Assembly (NCBI GenBank): GCA_964436865.1
Contig: CAYTFK010000031.1
Coordinates: 1-37,189 of the forward strand
DNA: 37,189 nt
Direction: 5' to 3'
Origin: JAXGPP01 sp964436865
Lineage (GTDB): Bacteria > Planctomycetota > Planctomycetia > Pirellulales > Thermoguttaceae
Part shown: one piece after another, positions 1 to 7,972 of the stretch
Layout of the letters: every line of letters begins with the position of its first letter
How positions within the stretch are numbered: position 1 is the first letter of the stretch
Translations under genes and position numbers: made by a program
Notes under the pieces: generated by a model
The model's input: the letters and a program-made list of their open reading frames with translations, nothing else
Told to the model about the DNA's origin: nothing
The model's database searches: none

Positions 1-2
1 CG

Positions 3-1094
3 GCGACCGAGGCTCCGGCAACCGAGGCTCCGGCAACCGAGGCTCCGGCAACCGAAGCTCCGGCAACCGAAGCTCCGGCAACCGAAGCCCCAGCCGCCGA
101 GCCGGCGCCCGCCGCGACCGAGTCGGCTGCCGCCGATGCGCCGGCGGCCGAGGAGTCTGTGAAGGCGCCGTTGGGGCTGCCACCGGTTCCCATTCCGGCA
201 GACAACCCGATGACTGCCGAGAAGATCGAATTGGGCAAGCTGCTGTATTTCGACAAGCGGGTGAGCAAGGACGGCACGCTGTCGTGCGCCACCTGCCACG
301 ACCCGCAGATGGCGTGGACGGAGCACAAGCCGACGAGCGAAGGCATCGGCCACCAGTTCGGCGCGCGGAATTCGCCCACGGTGATCAACGCCGCCTATGC
401 GCCGGTCCAGTTCTGGGACGGCCGGGCCGAGAGCCTGGAGGCGCAGGCGGTGGGGCCGGTGGGCAACCCGATCGAGATGGGCCATTCGATGGACGCCGTG
501 GTCGAGCAGTTCGACAAGATCGCCGGTTACCGCGAGCGTTTTGAGAAAGTGTTCGGCACCGGGGTGACCGAAGAGGGTTTCGCGAAGGCTGTGGCCGCCT
601 TCGAGCGGACGGTGCTCAGCGGCAATTCGCCGTACGACCGCTTCATGGCGGGGGATGAGTCGGCAATGACCGACGCGCAGAAGGAAGGTATGGAGTTGTT
701 CGAAGAGACCGGTTGCTCGACATGCCATGCGCCCCCCTTGTTCAGCAACTTCCGCTATTACAACGCGGGCGTGGGCATCGACAAGGAGAAGCCCGACGAA
801 GGACGCAAGGACGTGACGGGACGCGACAGCGACCTGGGCAAGTTCCGCGTCCCGCCGCTCCGCGAGATCGCCAACACCCATCCCTATTTCCACGACGGCA
901 GCGTGGCGACGCTGGAAGAGGCTGTGGCGCTGATGGCTTCCGGCGGCAACGACAATCCGAATCTGGCGGCGCAGCTCAAGGCGATGCGCGAAGCCGAACT
1001 GACGAAGGAAGACCAGGCGAAGATCGTCGAGTTCCTCAAGGCCCTTTCGGGCGAGTACCCGATCATCGAGCCGCCTGCGGAGTTCCCCCAGTAA
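3..1094 (+). CDS. Di-haem cytochrome c peroxidase (MauG/CcpA family), 5'-partial
   Basis: The protein should reduce hydrogen peroxide, or a MauG-type substrate, in the periplasm using electrons from small c-type cytochromes. Two haem c attachment motifs are visible: CATCH at bases 285-299 and CSTCH at 714-728, with the family-typical spacing and the conserved stretches RNSPT and WDGRA between them and HDGS after the second. A GTG at base 159 could be taken as a start, but the same frame is open to the window edge. It encodes six TEAPA repeats and an Ala/Pro/Glu-rich linker in front of the catalytic domain, so the true start, and probably an export signal, lie outside the window. The stop is followed by a strong terminator. 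Family assignment is firm; the physiological substrate is not known. Confidence 0.93.
   Translation, partial: ATEAPATEAPATEAPATEAPATEAPATEAPAAEPAPAATESAAADAPAAEESVKAPLGLPPVPIPADNPMTAEKIELGKLLYFDKRVSKDGTLSCATCHDPQMAWTEHKPTSEGIGHQFGARNSPTVINAAYAPVQFWDGRAESLEAQAVGPVGNPIEMGHSMDAVVEQFDKIAGYRERFEKVFGTGVTEEGFAKAVAAFERTVLSGNSPYDRFMAGDESAMTDAQKEGMELFEETGCSTCHAPPLFSNFRYYNAGVGIDKEKPDEGRKDVTGRDSDLGKFRVPPLREIANTHPYFHDGSVATLEEAVALMASGGNDNPNLAAQLKAMREAELTKEDQAKIVEFLKALSGEYPIIEPPAEFPQ
6..95 (+). repeat. 15-bp in-frame tandem repeat (TEAPA x6)
   Basis: Six consecutive 15-bp units (accgaggctccggca and variants) encode Thr-Glu-Ala-Pro-Ala. The first three copies are identical, the next two differ by one silent G-to-A change, and the sixth is degenerate. 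The array begins at the window edge and probably continues upstream. It forms a flexible low-complexity linker before the peroxidase domain and is a likely site of copy-number change. Confidence 0.9.
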
Positions 1095-1109
1095 ACGACG
1101 GCAAACCTC

Positions 1110-1151
1110 AAAGGGCGGGAACGCGCTCATAGCGCGCTTTCCCGCCCTTTT
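1110..1151 (+). terminator. Rho-independent terminator after the peroxidase gene
   Basis: An 11-bp perfect stem (1110-1120 with 1140-1150) encloses an inner 5-bp stem (1123-1127 with 1131-1135). It ends in a short T run 16 bases after the stop codon. Confidence 0.9.
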
Positions 1152-1435
1152 CGCATTCTCCACAACCGGCCCGGCGATTTCCTTCACGGTGAGAGGTCAC
1201 CTGACACCGCGACAAGTGCTTTGTGTGGCGCTGACGATTGCCAGCTTCCGAAGTGGTGTGTGGCAGGAGCGGTTGGCGGCGTCTGAGCGGGCTTGCTCTT
1301 GACTTATTCAGTCTGGCAGTAAGACCGAGCATTGCCGCGGCGCTGAACTCACTTCCGCAATTGTGCGATTCTCATTTGCGTAAACGCGGCAGGGAGTGAG
1401 CAGCGCGCACCGCGACTTGAACGCGGCACGACGCC
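1152..1435. other. Intergenic region, no gene seen
   Basis: With the terminator this makes a gap of about 340 bases between the peroxidase and the convergent DUF4405-like gene. A 74-codon minus-strand frame (1108-1332) has Arg/His-rich, non-protein-like composition and overlaps the terminator, so it is not called. No RNA gene or clear repeat was seen. Confidence 0.5.
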
Positions 1436-2002
1436 TTACCCCTGCCACCGCCCGGCATCCGAAGTGCCCGTATCGCCCGCAATCTCGCTGTTACCCATAA
1501 TCTGGCCCAGAAGATCGGCTCCCCGGATGTTGTTGTCGATGGCAATCTCGCCGATGGTCTGGTCGGGGCTGCGGACCTCGATTCCCTGAGTCTTGAGCCT
1601 CTCGATGAGGCTCTCCGGGCTGCTTTTCACCACTTGGGCTGCCACGCGCAGGGAGGATGCTTCCAGGGCGCGAGACACGGCCATGAATGCCCGCGGACCG
1701 TGCATGCGCCCGCCGGCGTCCATTCCTGTCGACGCGCAGAGCGACGCCGCTCCCAGAGCAAGCATTGCCCCGATGATTACCACTCCGGCCGGCTTGCGGA
1801 AATAGGCCAGGAACGATCTCCAATGGACCGCCGTGTGTGCCACCGCACCAACGACAAGCAGGAGGCTCAACCATTCGTGGGCCACCTTGGCGAGGCCGAT
1901 GCCGGCATGGAAAAATAATAGGATGCCAGTCATGGCGACCACGGCAAACGATCCGATCGTAAGCGGTCCAGCCCAGACGCTCAGGCGCAGTTTGTCTCGC
2001 AT
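1436..2002 (-). CDS. DUF4405-like haem-type membrane protein
   Basis: This 188-residue protein has three predicted membrane segments (about 13-32, 43-62 and 71-90). The first two carry histidines (H32, H42, H56, H60) in the arrangement seen in DUF4405 and other small cytochrome b-like membrane proteins, where they are candidate haem b ligands. The stretch HEWLSLLLVVGAVAH is characteristic. The C-terminal half (95-188) is soluble and contains a small helical domain with no recognised function. The start is supported by a GGAGG ribosome-binding site a suitable distance upstream (about 2024-2030). A role in electron transfer is an inference from the family; haem binding is not shown by the sequence alone. 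It lies alone on the minus strand, 170 bases beyond the end of the decarboxylase gene. Confidence 0.72.
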   Translation of the reverse strand: MRDKLRLSVWAGPLTIGSFAVVAMTGILLFFHAGIGLAKVAHEWLSLLLVVGAVAHTAVHWRSFLAYFRKPAGVVIIGAMLALGAASLCASTGMDAGGRMHGPRAFMAVSRALEASSLRVAAQVVKSSPESLIERLKTQGIEVRSPDQTIGEIAIDNNIRGADLLGQIMGNSEIAGDTGTSDAGRWQG

Positions 2003-2172
2003 GTCAATTGCCTCACCTCCTCGTTGCTCGGAAGACGGTGGCGCGTGGGCCAGTGGACCGGCCCGTGGCCGCCACCACCTGCTCCAGAGGATATATACGA
2101 GAAAGGACGCGAGATTCTACCGCTGATTCGTGAGCAGCGGTGAGAAGCGTCGGCCGGGCGACGGAACCGCCT

Positions 2173-3147
2173 TCAGTAATTCGGTGTGGGCGGACGGTAG
2201 GCGGCGATGTCGATTGAGCGGAACCACTCGATCGTCTTGGCGAGACCCTCTTCGAGTGGCACCTTCGGCTCCCAGCCGAGTTTTGAGCGGGCCAGAGTGA
2301 TGTCGGGCTGGCGCTGGGTCGGATCGTCGGCCGGCAGGGGCTGGTAGACGAGCTTCGAGCGCGATCCGATCAGCCGCAGCACCATTTCCGCCAGTTGCTT
2401 GATGGTAAATTCGCCCGGATTGCCGATATTCACCGGGCCGATCAGGCCCACGCTGTTCTCCATCATGCGGATCATGCCCTCGATGAGGTCATCGCGGTAG
2501 CAGAACGACCGCGTCTGCGAGCCGTCGCCGAAGATCGTGATCTCCTCCCCCCGGAGCGCCTGGCGGATGAAGTTCGAGATCACGCGGCCGTCGTAGGGGT
2601 GCATTCGCGGGCCGTAGGTGTTGAAGATCCGCACCACGCGGACCGCGACGCCATTCATGCGGTGATAATCCATGAATAGCGTTTCGGCCGCCCGTTTGCC
2701 TTCATCGTAGCATGCCCGCGGCCCGATGGGGTTGACCGCGCCGCGGTAGTCTTCCGTCTGCGGGTGGACCTCAGGATCGCCATACACCTCGCTGGTGCTC
2801 GCCTGCAGCACTTTCGCCCGGCAACGTTTGGCGAGCCCCAGCACGTTGATGGCCCCCATCACCGAGGTTTTCATCGTCTTGATGGGGTTGTACTGGTAAT
2901 GGCCGGGAGCCGCCGGGCAGGCGAGGTTGTAGACCTCGTCGACTTCGAGATAGACGGGCAGTGTGACGTCGTGGCGAATCAGCTCGAAGTTCGGCCGGTC
3001 GAGCAGATGGGTCACGTTCGTCTTCTGGCTGGTGAAGAAGTTGTCGAGGCAGATCACGTCGTGCCCCTGATCCACCAATCGTTCGCAGAGATGCGAGCCC
3101 AAAAAACCGGCGCCGCCGGTGACGAGAATGCGTTTGATGGAAGCCAC
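2173..3147 (-). CDS. uxs: UDP-glucuronate decarboxylase (UDP-xylose synthase)
   Basis: The enzyme converts UDP-glucuronate to UDP-xylose in the cytoplasm through an NAD-bound 4-keto intermediate. The 324 residues match the compact bacterial form of the extended SDR family. The Rossmann motif GGAGFLG is at 11-17, TSEVYG at 118-123, and the catalytic YxxxK is Y147/K151 in CYDEGKR. The substrate-binding segment RIFNTYGPRM follows at 173-182. The start is GTG, supported by AGGAG nine bases upstream. UDP-xylose would feed extracellular polysaccharide or lipid-linked sugars, which fits the envelope genes elsewhere in the window, though no xylosyltransferase is adjacent. The family also contains close relatives acting on other UDP-uronates, but sequence agreement with UXS is strong along the whole length. 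A 7-bp hairpin (2119-2141) without a T run lies downstream. Confidence 0.93.
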   Translation of the reverse strand: MASIKRILVTGGAGFLGSHLCERLVDQGHDVICLDNFFTSQKTNVTHLLDRPNFELIRHDVTLPVYLEVDEVYNLACPAAPGHYQYNPIKTMKTSVMGAINVLGLAKRCRAKVLQASTSEVYGDPEVHPQTEDYRGAVNPIGPRACYDEGKRAAETLFMDYHRMNGVAVRVVRIFNTYGPRMHPYDGRVISNFIRQALRGEEITIFGDGSQTRSFCYRDDLIEGMIRMMENSVGLIGPVNIGNPGEFTIKQLAEMVLRLIGSRSKLVYQPLPADDPTQRQPDITLARSKLGWEPKVPLEEGLAKTIEWFRSIDIAAYRPPTPNY

Positions 3148-3296
3148 GTGGCTGGACTCCTGGATACCCGGGGCGAAATGGCGGGGGCCCGGTCGGTGCG
3201 GCAGGCGAAGCAGCCGTGGCCGGCGACCGCGCTAAGGCCGCATTATAACGCTGCCCGCTGCCAGCGGCAGGGCGTGTGCCGAGCCGCCTCGGAAGG

Positions 3297-3866
3297 CTAT
3301 TGGCCGACGGCCCGCTGATAGCAGAAATCGAAGAGCAGCTCCCATTCCCGCTGCTGGATGCGGCGGCAGAGCGTTTCGGCCTGGGACCCTCCGCTGGCAG
3401 CTTCCTGGCACAAGTCGACGAAGCCGAACGCGTCCCACGACCCCTGTGCCAGCAGCGCCGCCGCGGCATCGTCCGGCGTTTGGCCGGCCAGTGCGCGTGC
3501 CGCGCGGTGCAGTTCCGCATGGATCGGATGCCCACCGACGCGGCGGAACCAGTACTTCGCGTTGCCGTAGTCGGGTTCGCGGCGGTGCATGATGCCATGC
3601 CAGTAGCTGCCGGTGGGCGTCTCCACGCCCTGGCTGATGTGGTGCGACTGGTCGAGGAAGTCGTGCAACAGCCAGACGGCGCCCAGGCAAAGTTCGGCCA
3701 TCTGCCGATCGGCCACCCGCCGATCCGCAAAGGCCGTCTCGATCGACATCGCCTCGAGCGCTGCGCGGGCAGCCTCAAGTGCATGCCCCGGTCCCAGTTC
3801 GCGACAGCGATCGATATTCAGCAGCGGTCGGAACGCCTGGCCATATCGAGCCGGGTCAAATTCCAT
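3297..3866 (-). CDS. Conserved-looking protein of unknown function, His/Trp-rich motif
   Basis: I do not recognise a named family. The frame could be extended upstream, but the extension runs through a terminator and is compositionally poor. The ATG at 3866 has GGGAGAA at the right distance and gives 189 residues. A dense central motif (87-115) contains YWHGIMHRREPDY and KYWFRRVGGHP; with H69, H75 and H76 it offers several possible metal or substrate ligands and looks like an active-site core. There is no signal peptide or membrane segment, so it is probably cytoplasmic. It sits 150 bases upstream of the decarboxylase gene on the same strand and is separated from the esterase gene behind it by a terminator, so it likely starts a transcript of its own that could include uxs. 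Function is unknown. Confidence 0.78.
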   Translation of the reverse strand: MEFDPARYGQAFRPLLNIDRCRELGPGHALEAARAALEAMSIETAFADRRVADRQMAELCLGAVWLLHDFLDQSHHISQGVETPTGSYWHGIMHRREPDYGNAKYWFRRVGGHPIHAELHRAARALAGQTPDDAAAALLAQGSWDAFGFVDLCQEAASGGSQAETLCRRIQQREWELLFDFCYQRAVGQ

Positions 3867-3902
3867 CGCGTTCTCCCAACAAATCGTGCGCGAGTGAAGA
3901 CG

Positions 3903-3939
3903 AAAAAAACACGAGGTCCGCTGTCGCGCAGACCTCGTG
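3903..3939 (-). terminator. Rho-independent terminator after the sialate esterase gene
   Basis: A 9-bp perfect stem (3910-3918 with 3931-3939, arms CACGAGGTC/GACCTCGTG) is followed on the minus strand by seven T residues (3909-3903). Confidence 0.92.
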
Positions 3940-3982
3940 CTCCGTTGCTCATGTCTCAACATTCGTACTTCATCATCCCTGC

Positions 3983-5404
3983 CTACCGCTTCCCGGCCGT
4001 CACCATCGGGAATGTGTCGGTGCGGAAGGGGGAGGCCGGCAGGCCGGCGTCGTTGAACAGGTTCGGCTCGGCGGCATCGTCCCACGCGAACCGCACGGCG
4101 GCCGGTTTCTCGACCTGATCCGAGGAAACGACGATCGTCTCGCCGTCGATGGTCGCCTTGGCGGGGACAAACTCGCCGTCGTCGCCGGCGATCTGGAAGT
4201 GGGTCAACTCGCCATCTTTGGCAACGAGGCCGCCGTCGACGTGCTTGAAGCTCAAGCGGACCTTGTTGTCTTCGACCTGCATCGACTTGTAGAGCGGGCC
4301 GCTATACACCACATCCTGACCGTACACGGCCGCTCGGGCCCACAGCGCCAGCCGCCGTGCGACCTCCTGCTTATTCTTGGGGTGGATGTCTTTCACGTTG
4401 CCGATGTCGGTTGTCACAGCCATACCCGTATTGATGACCGACAGCGTCTTGAGCTGTGCCTCCCACAACTCGGCCAGCGAACGCGGGTCCTGGCCCTGGT
4501 AGCGGAACGGGGCCAGTTGCACGAACAGGAACGGGAACTCGCCCTGTCCCCAGTTCTTGCGCCAGTCGGCGATGAACGCCGGGAACAGTTTGGCGTACTG
4601 CTCCGCGCGGCCGACGTTCGATTCTCCCTGATACCAGATGGCGCCGCGAATGCCGAACGGGATCAGGCCCTTGATCATGCCGTTGTAGAGTACCGAGGCC
4701 TGGTTGGGGTTGTTTTCCTGGAAGTTCTTCGAACGCTCAAGAATCGCCTGGAAGTCCGGGTCCGACTGGAGCGTCTCTCGGCTGGTCCACGCCTCGACAA
4801 TCGTTCCGCCCCACGACGTGTTGATCATGCCGACGGGCACATCGAGCTCTTTGTGCAGATCGCGGCCGAAGAAGTAGGCCACTGCGGAAAAGTTCTTCAC
4901 GGTCTCGGGGGTGGCCGCAGTCCAGGCCCCTTCCACGTCTTCCTGCGGTTCGGCGGCTGCCTTGCGAGCCACGGTGTAGAGGCGGATTTGGGGATAGTCG
5001 GCCGCTGCGATCTCCTGCTCGGCGTTGTCCGAGGCCGCCACGGTCCATTGCATGTTCGACTGGCCGGAGCCGACCCATACCTCGCCGACGAGCACGTCGG
5101 TCAGGGTGATCGAGTTCTTTCCGGCGACGGTCATTTCGACGGGTCCGCCCGCTTCCATGGCATCGAGGGTGACCTTCCACTTGCCGTCCGCTGCGGCCGT
5201 GGCGGTGGCCTTCTTTTCGCCGATGCTCACGGTTACTACTTCGCCGGCGTCGGCCCAACCCCACACTTGGATCGGCAGCTTTTGCTGAAGCACCATGTGG
5301 TCGCCGAAGATCTTCGGCAGCCGGACGTCGGCCTGGGCCGAAGCGGCGGCGATCAGGACCGCGGCCGACAGAAGCGCGGGAACACGTCGTGAGAGACTCG
5401 TCAT
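3983..5404 (-). CDS. Secreted sialate O-acetylesterase-type esterase (SASA family)
   Basis: The protein should remove O-acetyl groups from sialic acids or other acetylated glycans outside the cytoplasm. Residues 1-25 form a signal peptide (hydrophobic core ALLSAAVLIAAAS, cleavage near AQA-DV). A beta-sandwich-like segment follows, then the SGNH/GDSL block with GQSNM at 114-118 (nucleophile S116), the YQGESN block at 258-263, and the catalytic Asp/His pair in DIHP (D339, H341). The 473-residue length fits the secreted planctomycete and Bacteroidetes members, which are often encoded in polysaccharide-degradation contexts. AGGAG lies nine bases before the ATG. It follows the PDZ gene by about 100 bases and may be cotranscribed with it. 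Real substrate specificity cannot be read from sequence; xylan or sulfated-glycan acetyl groups are equally possible. Confidence 0.9.
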   Translation of the reverse strand: MTSLSRRVPALLSAAVLIAAASAQADVRLPKIFGDHMVLQQKLPIQVWGWADAGEVVTVSIGEKKATATAAADGKWKVTLDAMEAGGPVEMTVAGKNSITLTDVLVGEVWVGSGQSNMQWTVAASDNAEQEIAAADYPQIRLYTVARKAAAEPQEDVEGAWTAATPETVKNFSAVAYFFGRDLHKELDVPVGMINTSWGGTIVEAWTSRETLQSDPDFQAILERSKNFQENNPNQASVLYNGMIKGLIPFGIRGAIWYQGESNVGRAEQYAKLFPAFIADWRKNWGQGEFPFLFVQLAPFRYQGQDPRSLAELWEAQLKTLSVINTGMAVTTDIGNVKDIHPKNKQEVARRLALWARAAVYGQDVVYSGPLYKSMQVEDNKVRLSFKHVDGGLVAKDGELTHFQIAGDDGEFVPAKATIDGETIVVSSDQVEKPAAVRFAWDDAAEPNLFNDAGLPASPFRTDTFPMVTAGKR

Positions 5405-5503
5405 TGCAGGATCTCCTGAGGGTGTGGACTCGATGATTCCGACAGCCCATCAGGATACCCCGCGACCCGCGCGGCTGCAAACCATGCCGCGCCGCGGCAA
5501 TCT

Positions 5504-6490
5504 CTAGCGATTCGACCGCTCGGGCTGGTTGTCTTTGCCGCCCGATCGATCGATCTTCTCCAGCAGATCGTCCAAGCGTCGCTCGATCTGGTCCAACCGT
5601 TCTTCCATCGAGGGAGCGGGCTTCGCTTCCGTCTTGGGACGAGCCCTGGGCGCCGGCTTCAGCGGCGGCTGGGGAGCGACCCTGGGAACCATAAGCTGGA
5701 AATCCTGCTCGCCGAACGCCCACAGGTTGCGGCCGAGCATTCTCTCGACGTGCATGCGGACCGACTCTGGCAGCTTGTCCAACTCATCCTCACGCACTTC
5801 CCACCGCTCATTCCCCTGCTCGACAACAATCTTGGCCGGATCCTTTCCGTGCTTGGTGATCGCGACGGTCATGTCGTCCGGCAGCGGCAGACCCGCTGCG
5901 CCGGGTGGCAGGACTGCGCCGGGATGGAGAAAGCGGAACCGCAATCGCGGCGATGCCTCGCCAGGCTCCATCTGCCGGAGCCAGCGATCGAGCTTTTCCC
6001 ATTCGGCGGCGCCGACGCCGGGAGGAGCCATCCACGGCTGCGCGTCAGAGGGCCGCTTCGCCGGGCGAACCGTGAACGTGAGTTGCTCGTCGCCGCGTAC
6101 TACCTTCAGCTCCAAGTCGCCGTCGCGGGCCGCCTCTACCGCCTCGATCAAGTCGGTGACTTCGACCAGCTTCTTGTCGCCCGCCGCCGTGAGGACGTCG
6201 CTTTCTTTCACGCCCGCTTTCTGGGCCGGACCATCGGGCACCACATGCAGGACGACGATGCCCTCGACGTCATCTTCCACTCCCAGTTGCTGCCGCTGGG
6301 GCTCGGCAAGCTTCGTGCAGGCCAGGCCGATCCAGTATTTGCTCGGCGGGGCGGAAGCCGGCTCTTCTGCGGCTTTGTCGGCCGCCGGTTGCAGCGCCGC
6401 ATCGACCTCGCCGGCCGACGCTGCCGATAGTGCCATCAAGATCATGCCGCCTGACAGTGCGGCCATCCAGCGGAAGTACGGACCGTTCAT
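5504..6490 (-). CDS. Exported PDZ-domain protein, third gene of an ECF sigma unit
   Basis: The N-terminus (1-27) is a signal peptide or anchor ending in ASAGE. A PDZ domain covers about 50-145 and contains the usual GIVV...PDGPAQKAGVKESD pattern, which forms the carboxylate-binding groove and its following helix. The middle section is unrecognised. The tail from about 265 is Pro/Lys-rich and ends in a short amphipathic coiled coil (EERLDQIERRLDDLLEKI). No protease domain is present, so it is a binding or scaffold protein, not a DegS/HtrA enzyme. The ATG at 6490 is preferred to the adjacent GTG (6493) because GAGGAG is better spaced. It begins 36 bases after the anti-sigma gene and is very probably in the same transcript, which suggests a role in sensing or modulating envelope signals (inference). 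Confidence 0.82.
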   Translation of the reverse strand: MNGPYFRWMAALSGGMILMALSAASAGEVDAALQPAADKAAEEPASAPPSKYWIGLACTKLAEPQRQQLGVEDDVEGIVVLHVVPDGPAQKAGVKESDVLTAAGDKKLVEVTDLIEAVEAARDGDLELKVVRGDEQLTFTVRPAKRPSDAQPWMAPPGVGAAEWEKLDRWLRQMEPGEASPRLRFRFLHPGAVLPPGAAGLPLPDDMTVAITKHGKDPAKIVVEQGNERWEVREDELDKLPESVRMHVERMLGRNLWAFGEQDFQLMVPRVAPQPPLKPAPRARPKTEAKPAPSMEERLDQIERRLDDLLEKIDRSGGKDNQPERSNR

Positions 6491-6526
6491 CACGAATCTC
6501 CTCTGTGCACCAGACCCGGAAGGGGA

Positions 6527-7246
6527 CTATTGATAGGCCGAGTTGCCGACGTAGCGAATCTCCACCTGATCCACCGGGACGACCAACTGCCGACCGTCCT
6601 CCAGTGGGACCGGCAGGAGTTGACGTTGCCGCTCCACGCGATGTCCCGTCCGCTCCAAAGCCCGGAGAATATCGGCCGGAATGGCTTCGGGCAGTGTCTT
6701 GAGCCAGTCTTCATCGATTGCCGCCCGCTCGGTGACCGGCAGATGCACAAGCTGCTCGGGGGCCGAATCGGGCGCCAGCGTGACGGTTTGCCAGCCTCCG
6801 GCCGGCGATTTGCCGGCTTGCGCAGCCGCTGCCGTCGCAACCGTGCTTCCCGCCGTCCCCGCGCTGTCTGTCACTGCCACCGCGCCGGGCGCCGGCGCCG
6901 GGGGCCCGCTGTATTCGCGCACGAGAAAGACCAGGGTAATCGCGATGAGAAAGCCGGCGGCCAGATTGGCCACCGCGGCTGCCCTCTGCCGCCAACCGCG
7001 AGAGCGGGTGGCGGGCCGAGCAGCGACCGCCGTGGGGACAGCCCTCTGACTGGCCGCCAGCGCGCGCAACTCTTGCCGCAGGCTCTGCCCTTCGAGAAAC
7101 GCCAGCGCGCAGCGACGCCAGCCGTCCGGCGTAGTATCGAGCTGCGCGAGCAGTTCGCGGCGGTCGGCTTCCTCCAGCTCGCCATCGGCAAGCTGGTCGA
7201 AGATCCAGTCGTCAAGCGGCGTCTTGTCTTCGTCGGGTGGACTCAT
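6527..7246 (-). CDS. Membrane anti-sigma factor
   Basis: This 239-residue protein has the layout of a single-pass anti-sigma factor. A cytoplasmic N-terminal helical domain (10-65, beginning DDWIFDQLADGELEEADR) is of the type that clamps ECF sigma factors. One membrane segment covers about 89-110, followed by an Ala/Pro/Gly linker, and an external C-terminal domain (165-239) carries no recognised fold. The zinc-binding HxxxCxxC motif of ZAS-type anti-sigma factors is absent. Its ATG overlaps the TGA of the sigma gene in ATGA (7243-7246), so the two proteins are translationally coupled, which supports a stoichiometric pair. The family assignment rests mainly on context and topology. Confidence 0.85.
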   Translation of the reverse strand: MSPPDEDKTPLDDWIFDQLADGELEEADRRELLAQLDTTPDGWRRCALAFLEGQSLRQELRALAASQRAVPTAVAARPATRSRGWRQRAAAVANLAAGFLIAITLVFLVREYSGPPAPAPGAVAVTDSAGTAGSTVATAAAAQAGKSPAGGWQTVTLAPDSAPEQLVHLPVTERAAIDEDWLKTLPEAIPADILRALERTGHRVERQRQLLPVPLEDGRQLVVPVDQVEIRYVGNSAYQ

Positions 7247-7815
7247 GCTTCACTTTCGATCACTTGCAGGGCCGCCAATTCTTCCCGCATCCGAGCCCGA
7301 GCCCGATGCAGCCGGGCCTGGACCGCGCTCTGGCTGACCCCCAGGTGCTTCGCCAAATCCTGATAACTCCAGTCTTCCGTGTATTTCAGCAGCAGTATTT
7401 CCGAATCCCGCTGCGGCAGGCGTTCCAAGGCAGTACGGATCAGTTGTCGCCGCTCGTCAGCCAGCAGCCATCCCAAGGGATCGGGCTGCCGGGTGTCGTG
7501 CTCGCTGGGACGGTTTCGCTGAGCAAAACTCTCCGTCAGCTTCCGCCGCCGCCCCTGCTTGCGCCGGTAGAGCAGCGACTGGGTCACTGCCAGTCGGTAC
7601 AGCCAGGGGGCAACCTTTGCAGGGTCCTGGATCGGAGCCCGCTGCCGGACCGCCGCCAGCGACACCTCCTGCATGACCTCATCGACGGCTTGCGGCTCGC
7701 CCAAACGGGCGTAAATCACCGTACGAAGCCACCGCTCATGCGCGCCCAAAGCGGCCTGCCAGTCGATCTTCGTGCCTTGTGGGGGCGTTGCGGCGGACGC
7801 TTTGGAGAACGCCAT
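7243..7815 (-). CDS. ECF-type RNA polymerase sigma factor
   Basis: The protein directs RNA polymerase to a stress or envelope regulon. Region 2 lies at about 20-90 (the segment with DEVMQEVSLAAVRQR and APWLYRLAVTQSLLYRR, which recognises the -10 element and melts DNA). Region 4 lies at about 125-180 and holds a helix-turn-helix (WSYQDLAKHLGVSQSAVQARLHRAR). Region 3 is missing, as expected for ECF factors. The ATG at 7815 gives 190 residues. A GTG at 7854 would add 13 residues; neither has a convincing ribosome-binding site. It is the first gene of a sigma/anti-sigma/PDZ unit and is divergent from the bioF-like gene, so the 157-base gap (7816-7972) must hold promoters for both. Autoregulation is usual for the class but no promoter pair could be identified. 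Confidence 0.92.
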   Translation of the reverse strand: MAFSKASAATPPQGTKIDWQAALGAHERWLRTVIYARLGEPQAVDEVMQEVSLAAVRQRAPIQDPAKVAPWLYRLAVTQSLLYRRKQGRRRKLTESFAQRNRPSEHDTRQPDPLGWLLADERRQLIRTALERLPQRDSEILLLKYTEDWSYQDLAKHLGVSQSAVQARLHRARARMREELAALQVIESEA

Positions 7816-7972
7816 GGCTGTTAGATAGTTGCCTTTCCCGGCGGGTTCTTGCACCAGCCGGCCCAGACCGGCAGACCCGTCGAAGTAAATGTCTGCCCCG
7901 TGCCGGCTTGTGCAGCGGCCGGCGACGCGGCAAGATTGTCTTCAAACGCCAGAGACCCGCCAAGCCACAACG

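Noticed and set aside
3779..5392. 537-codon plus-strand frame
   Set aside because: Antisense to the sialate esterase, whose catalytic motifs, signal peptide and terminator establish the minus strand as coding.
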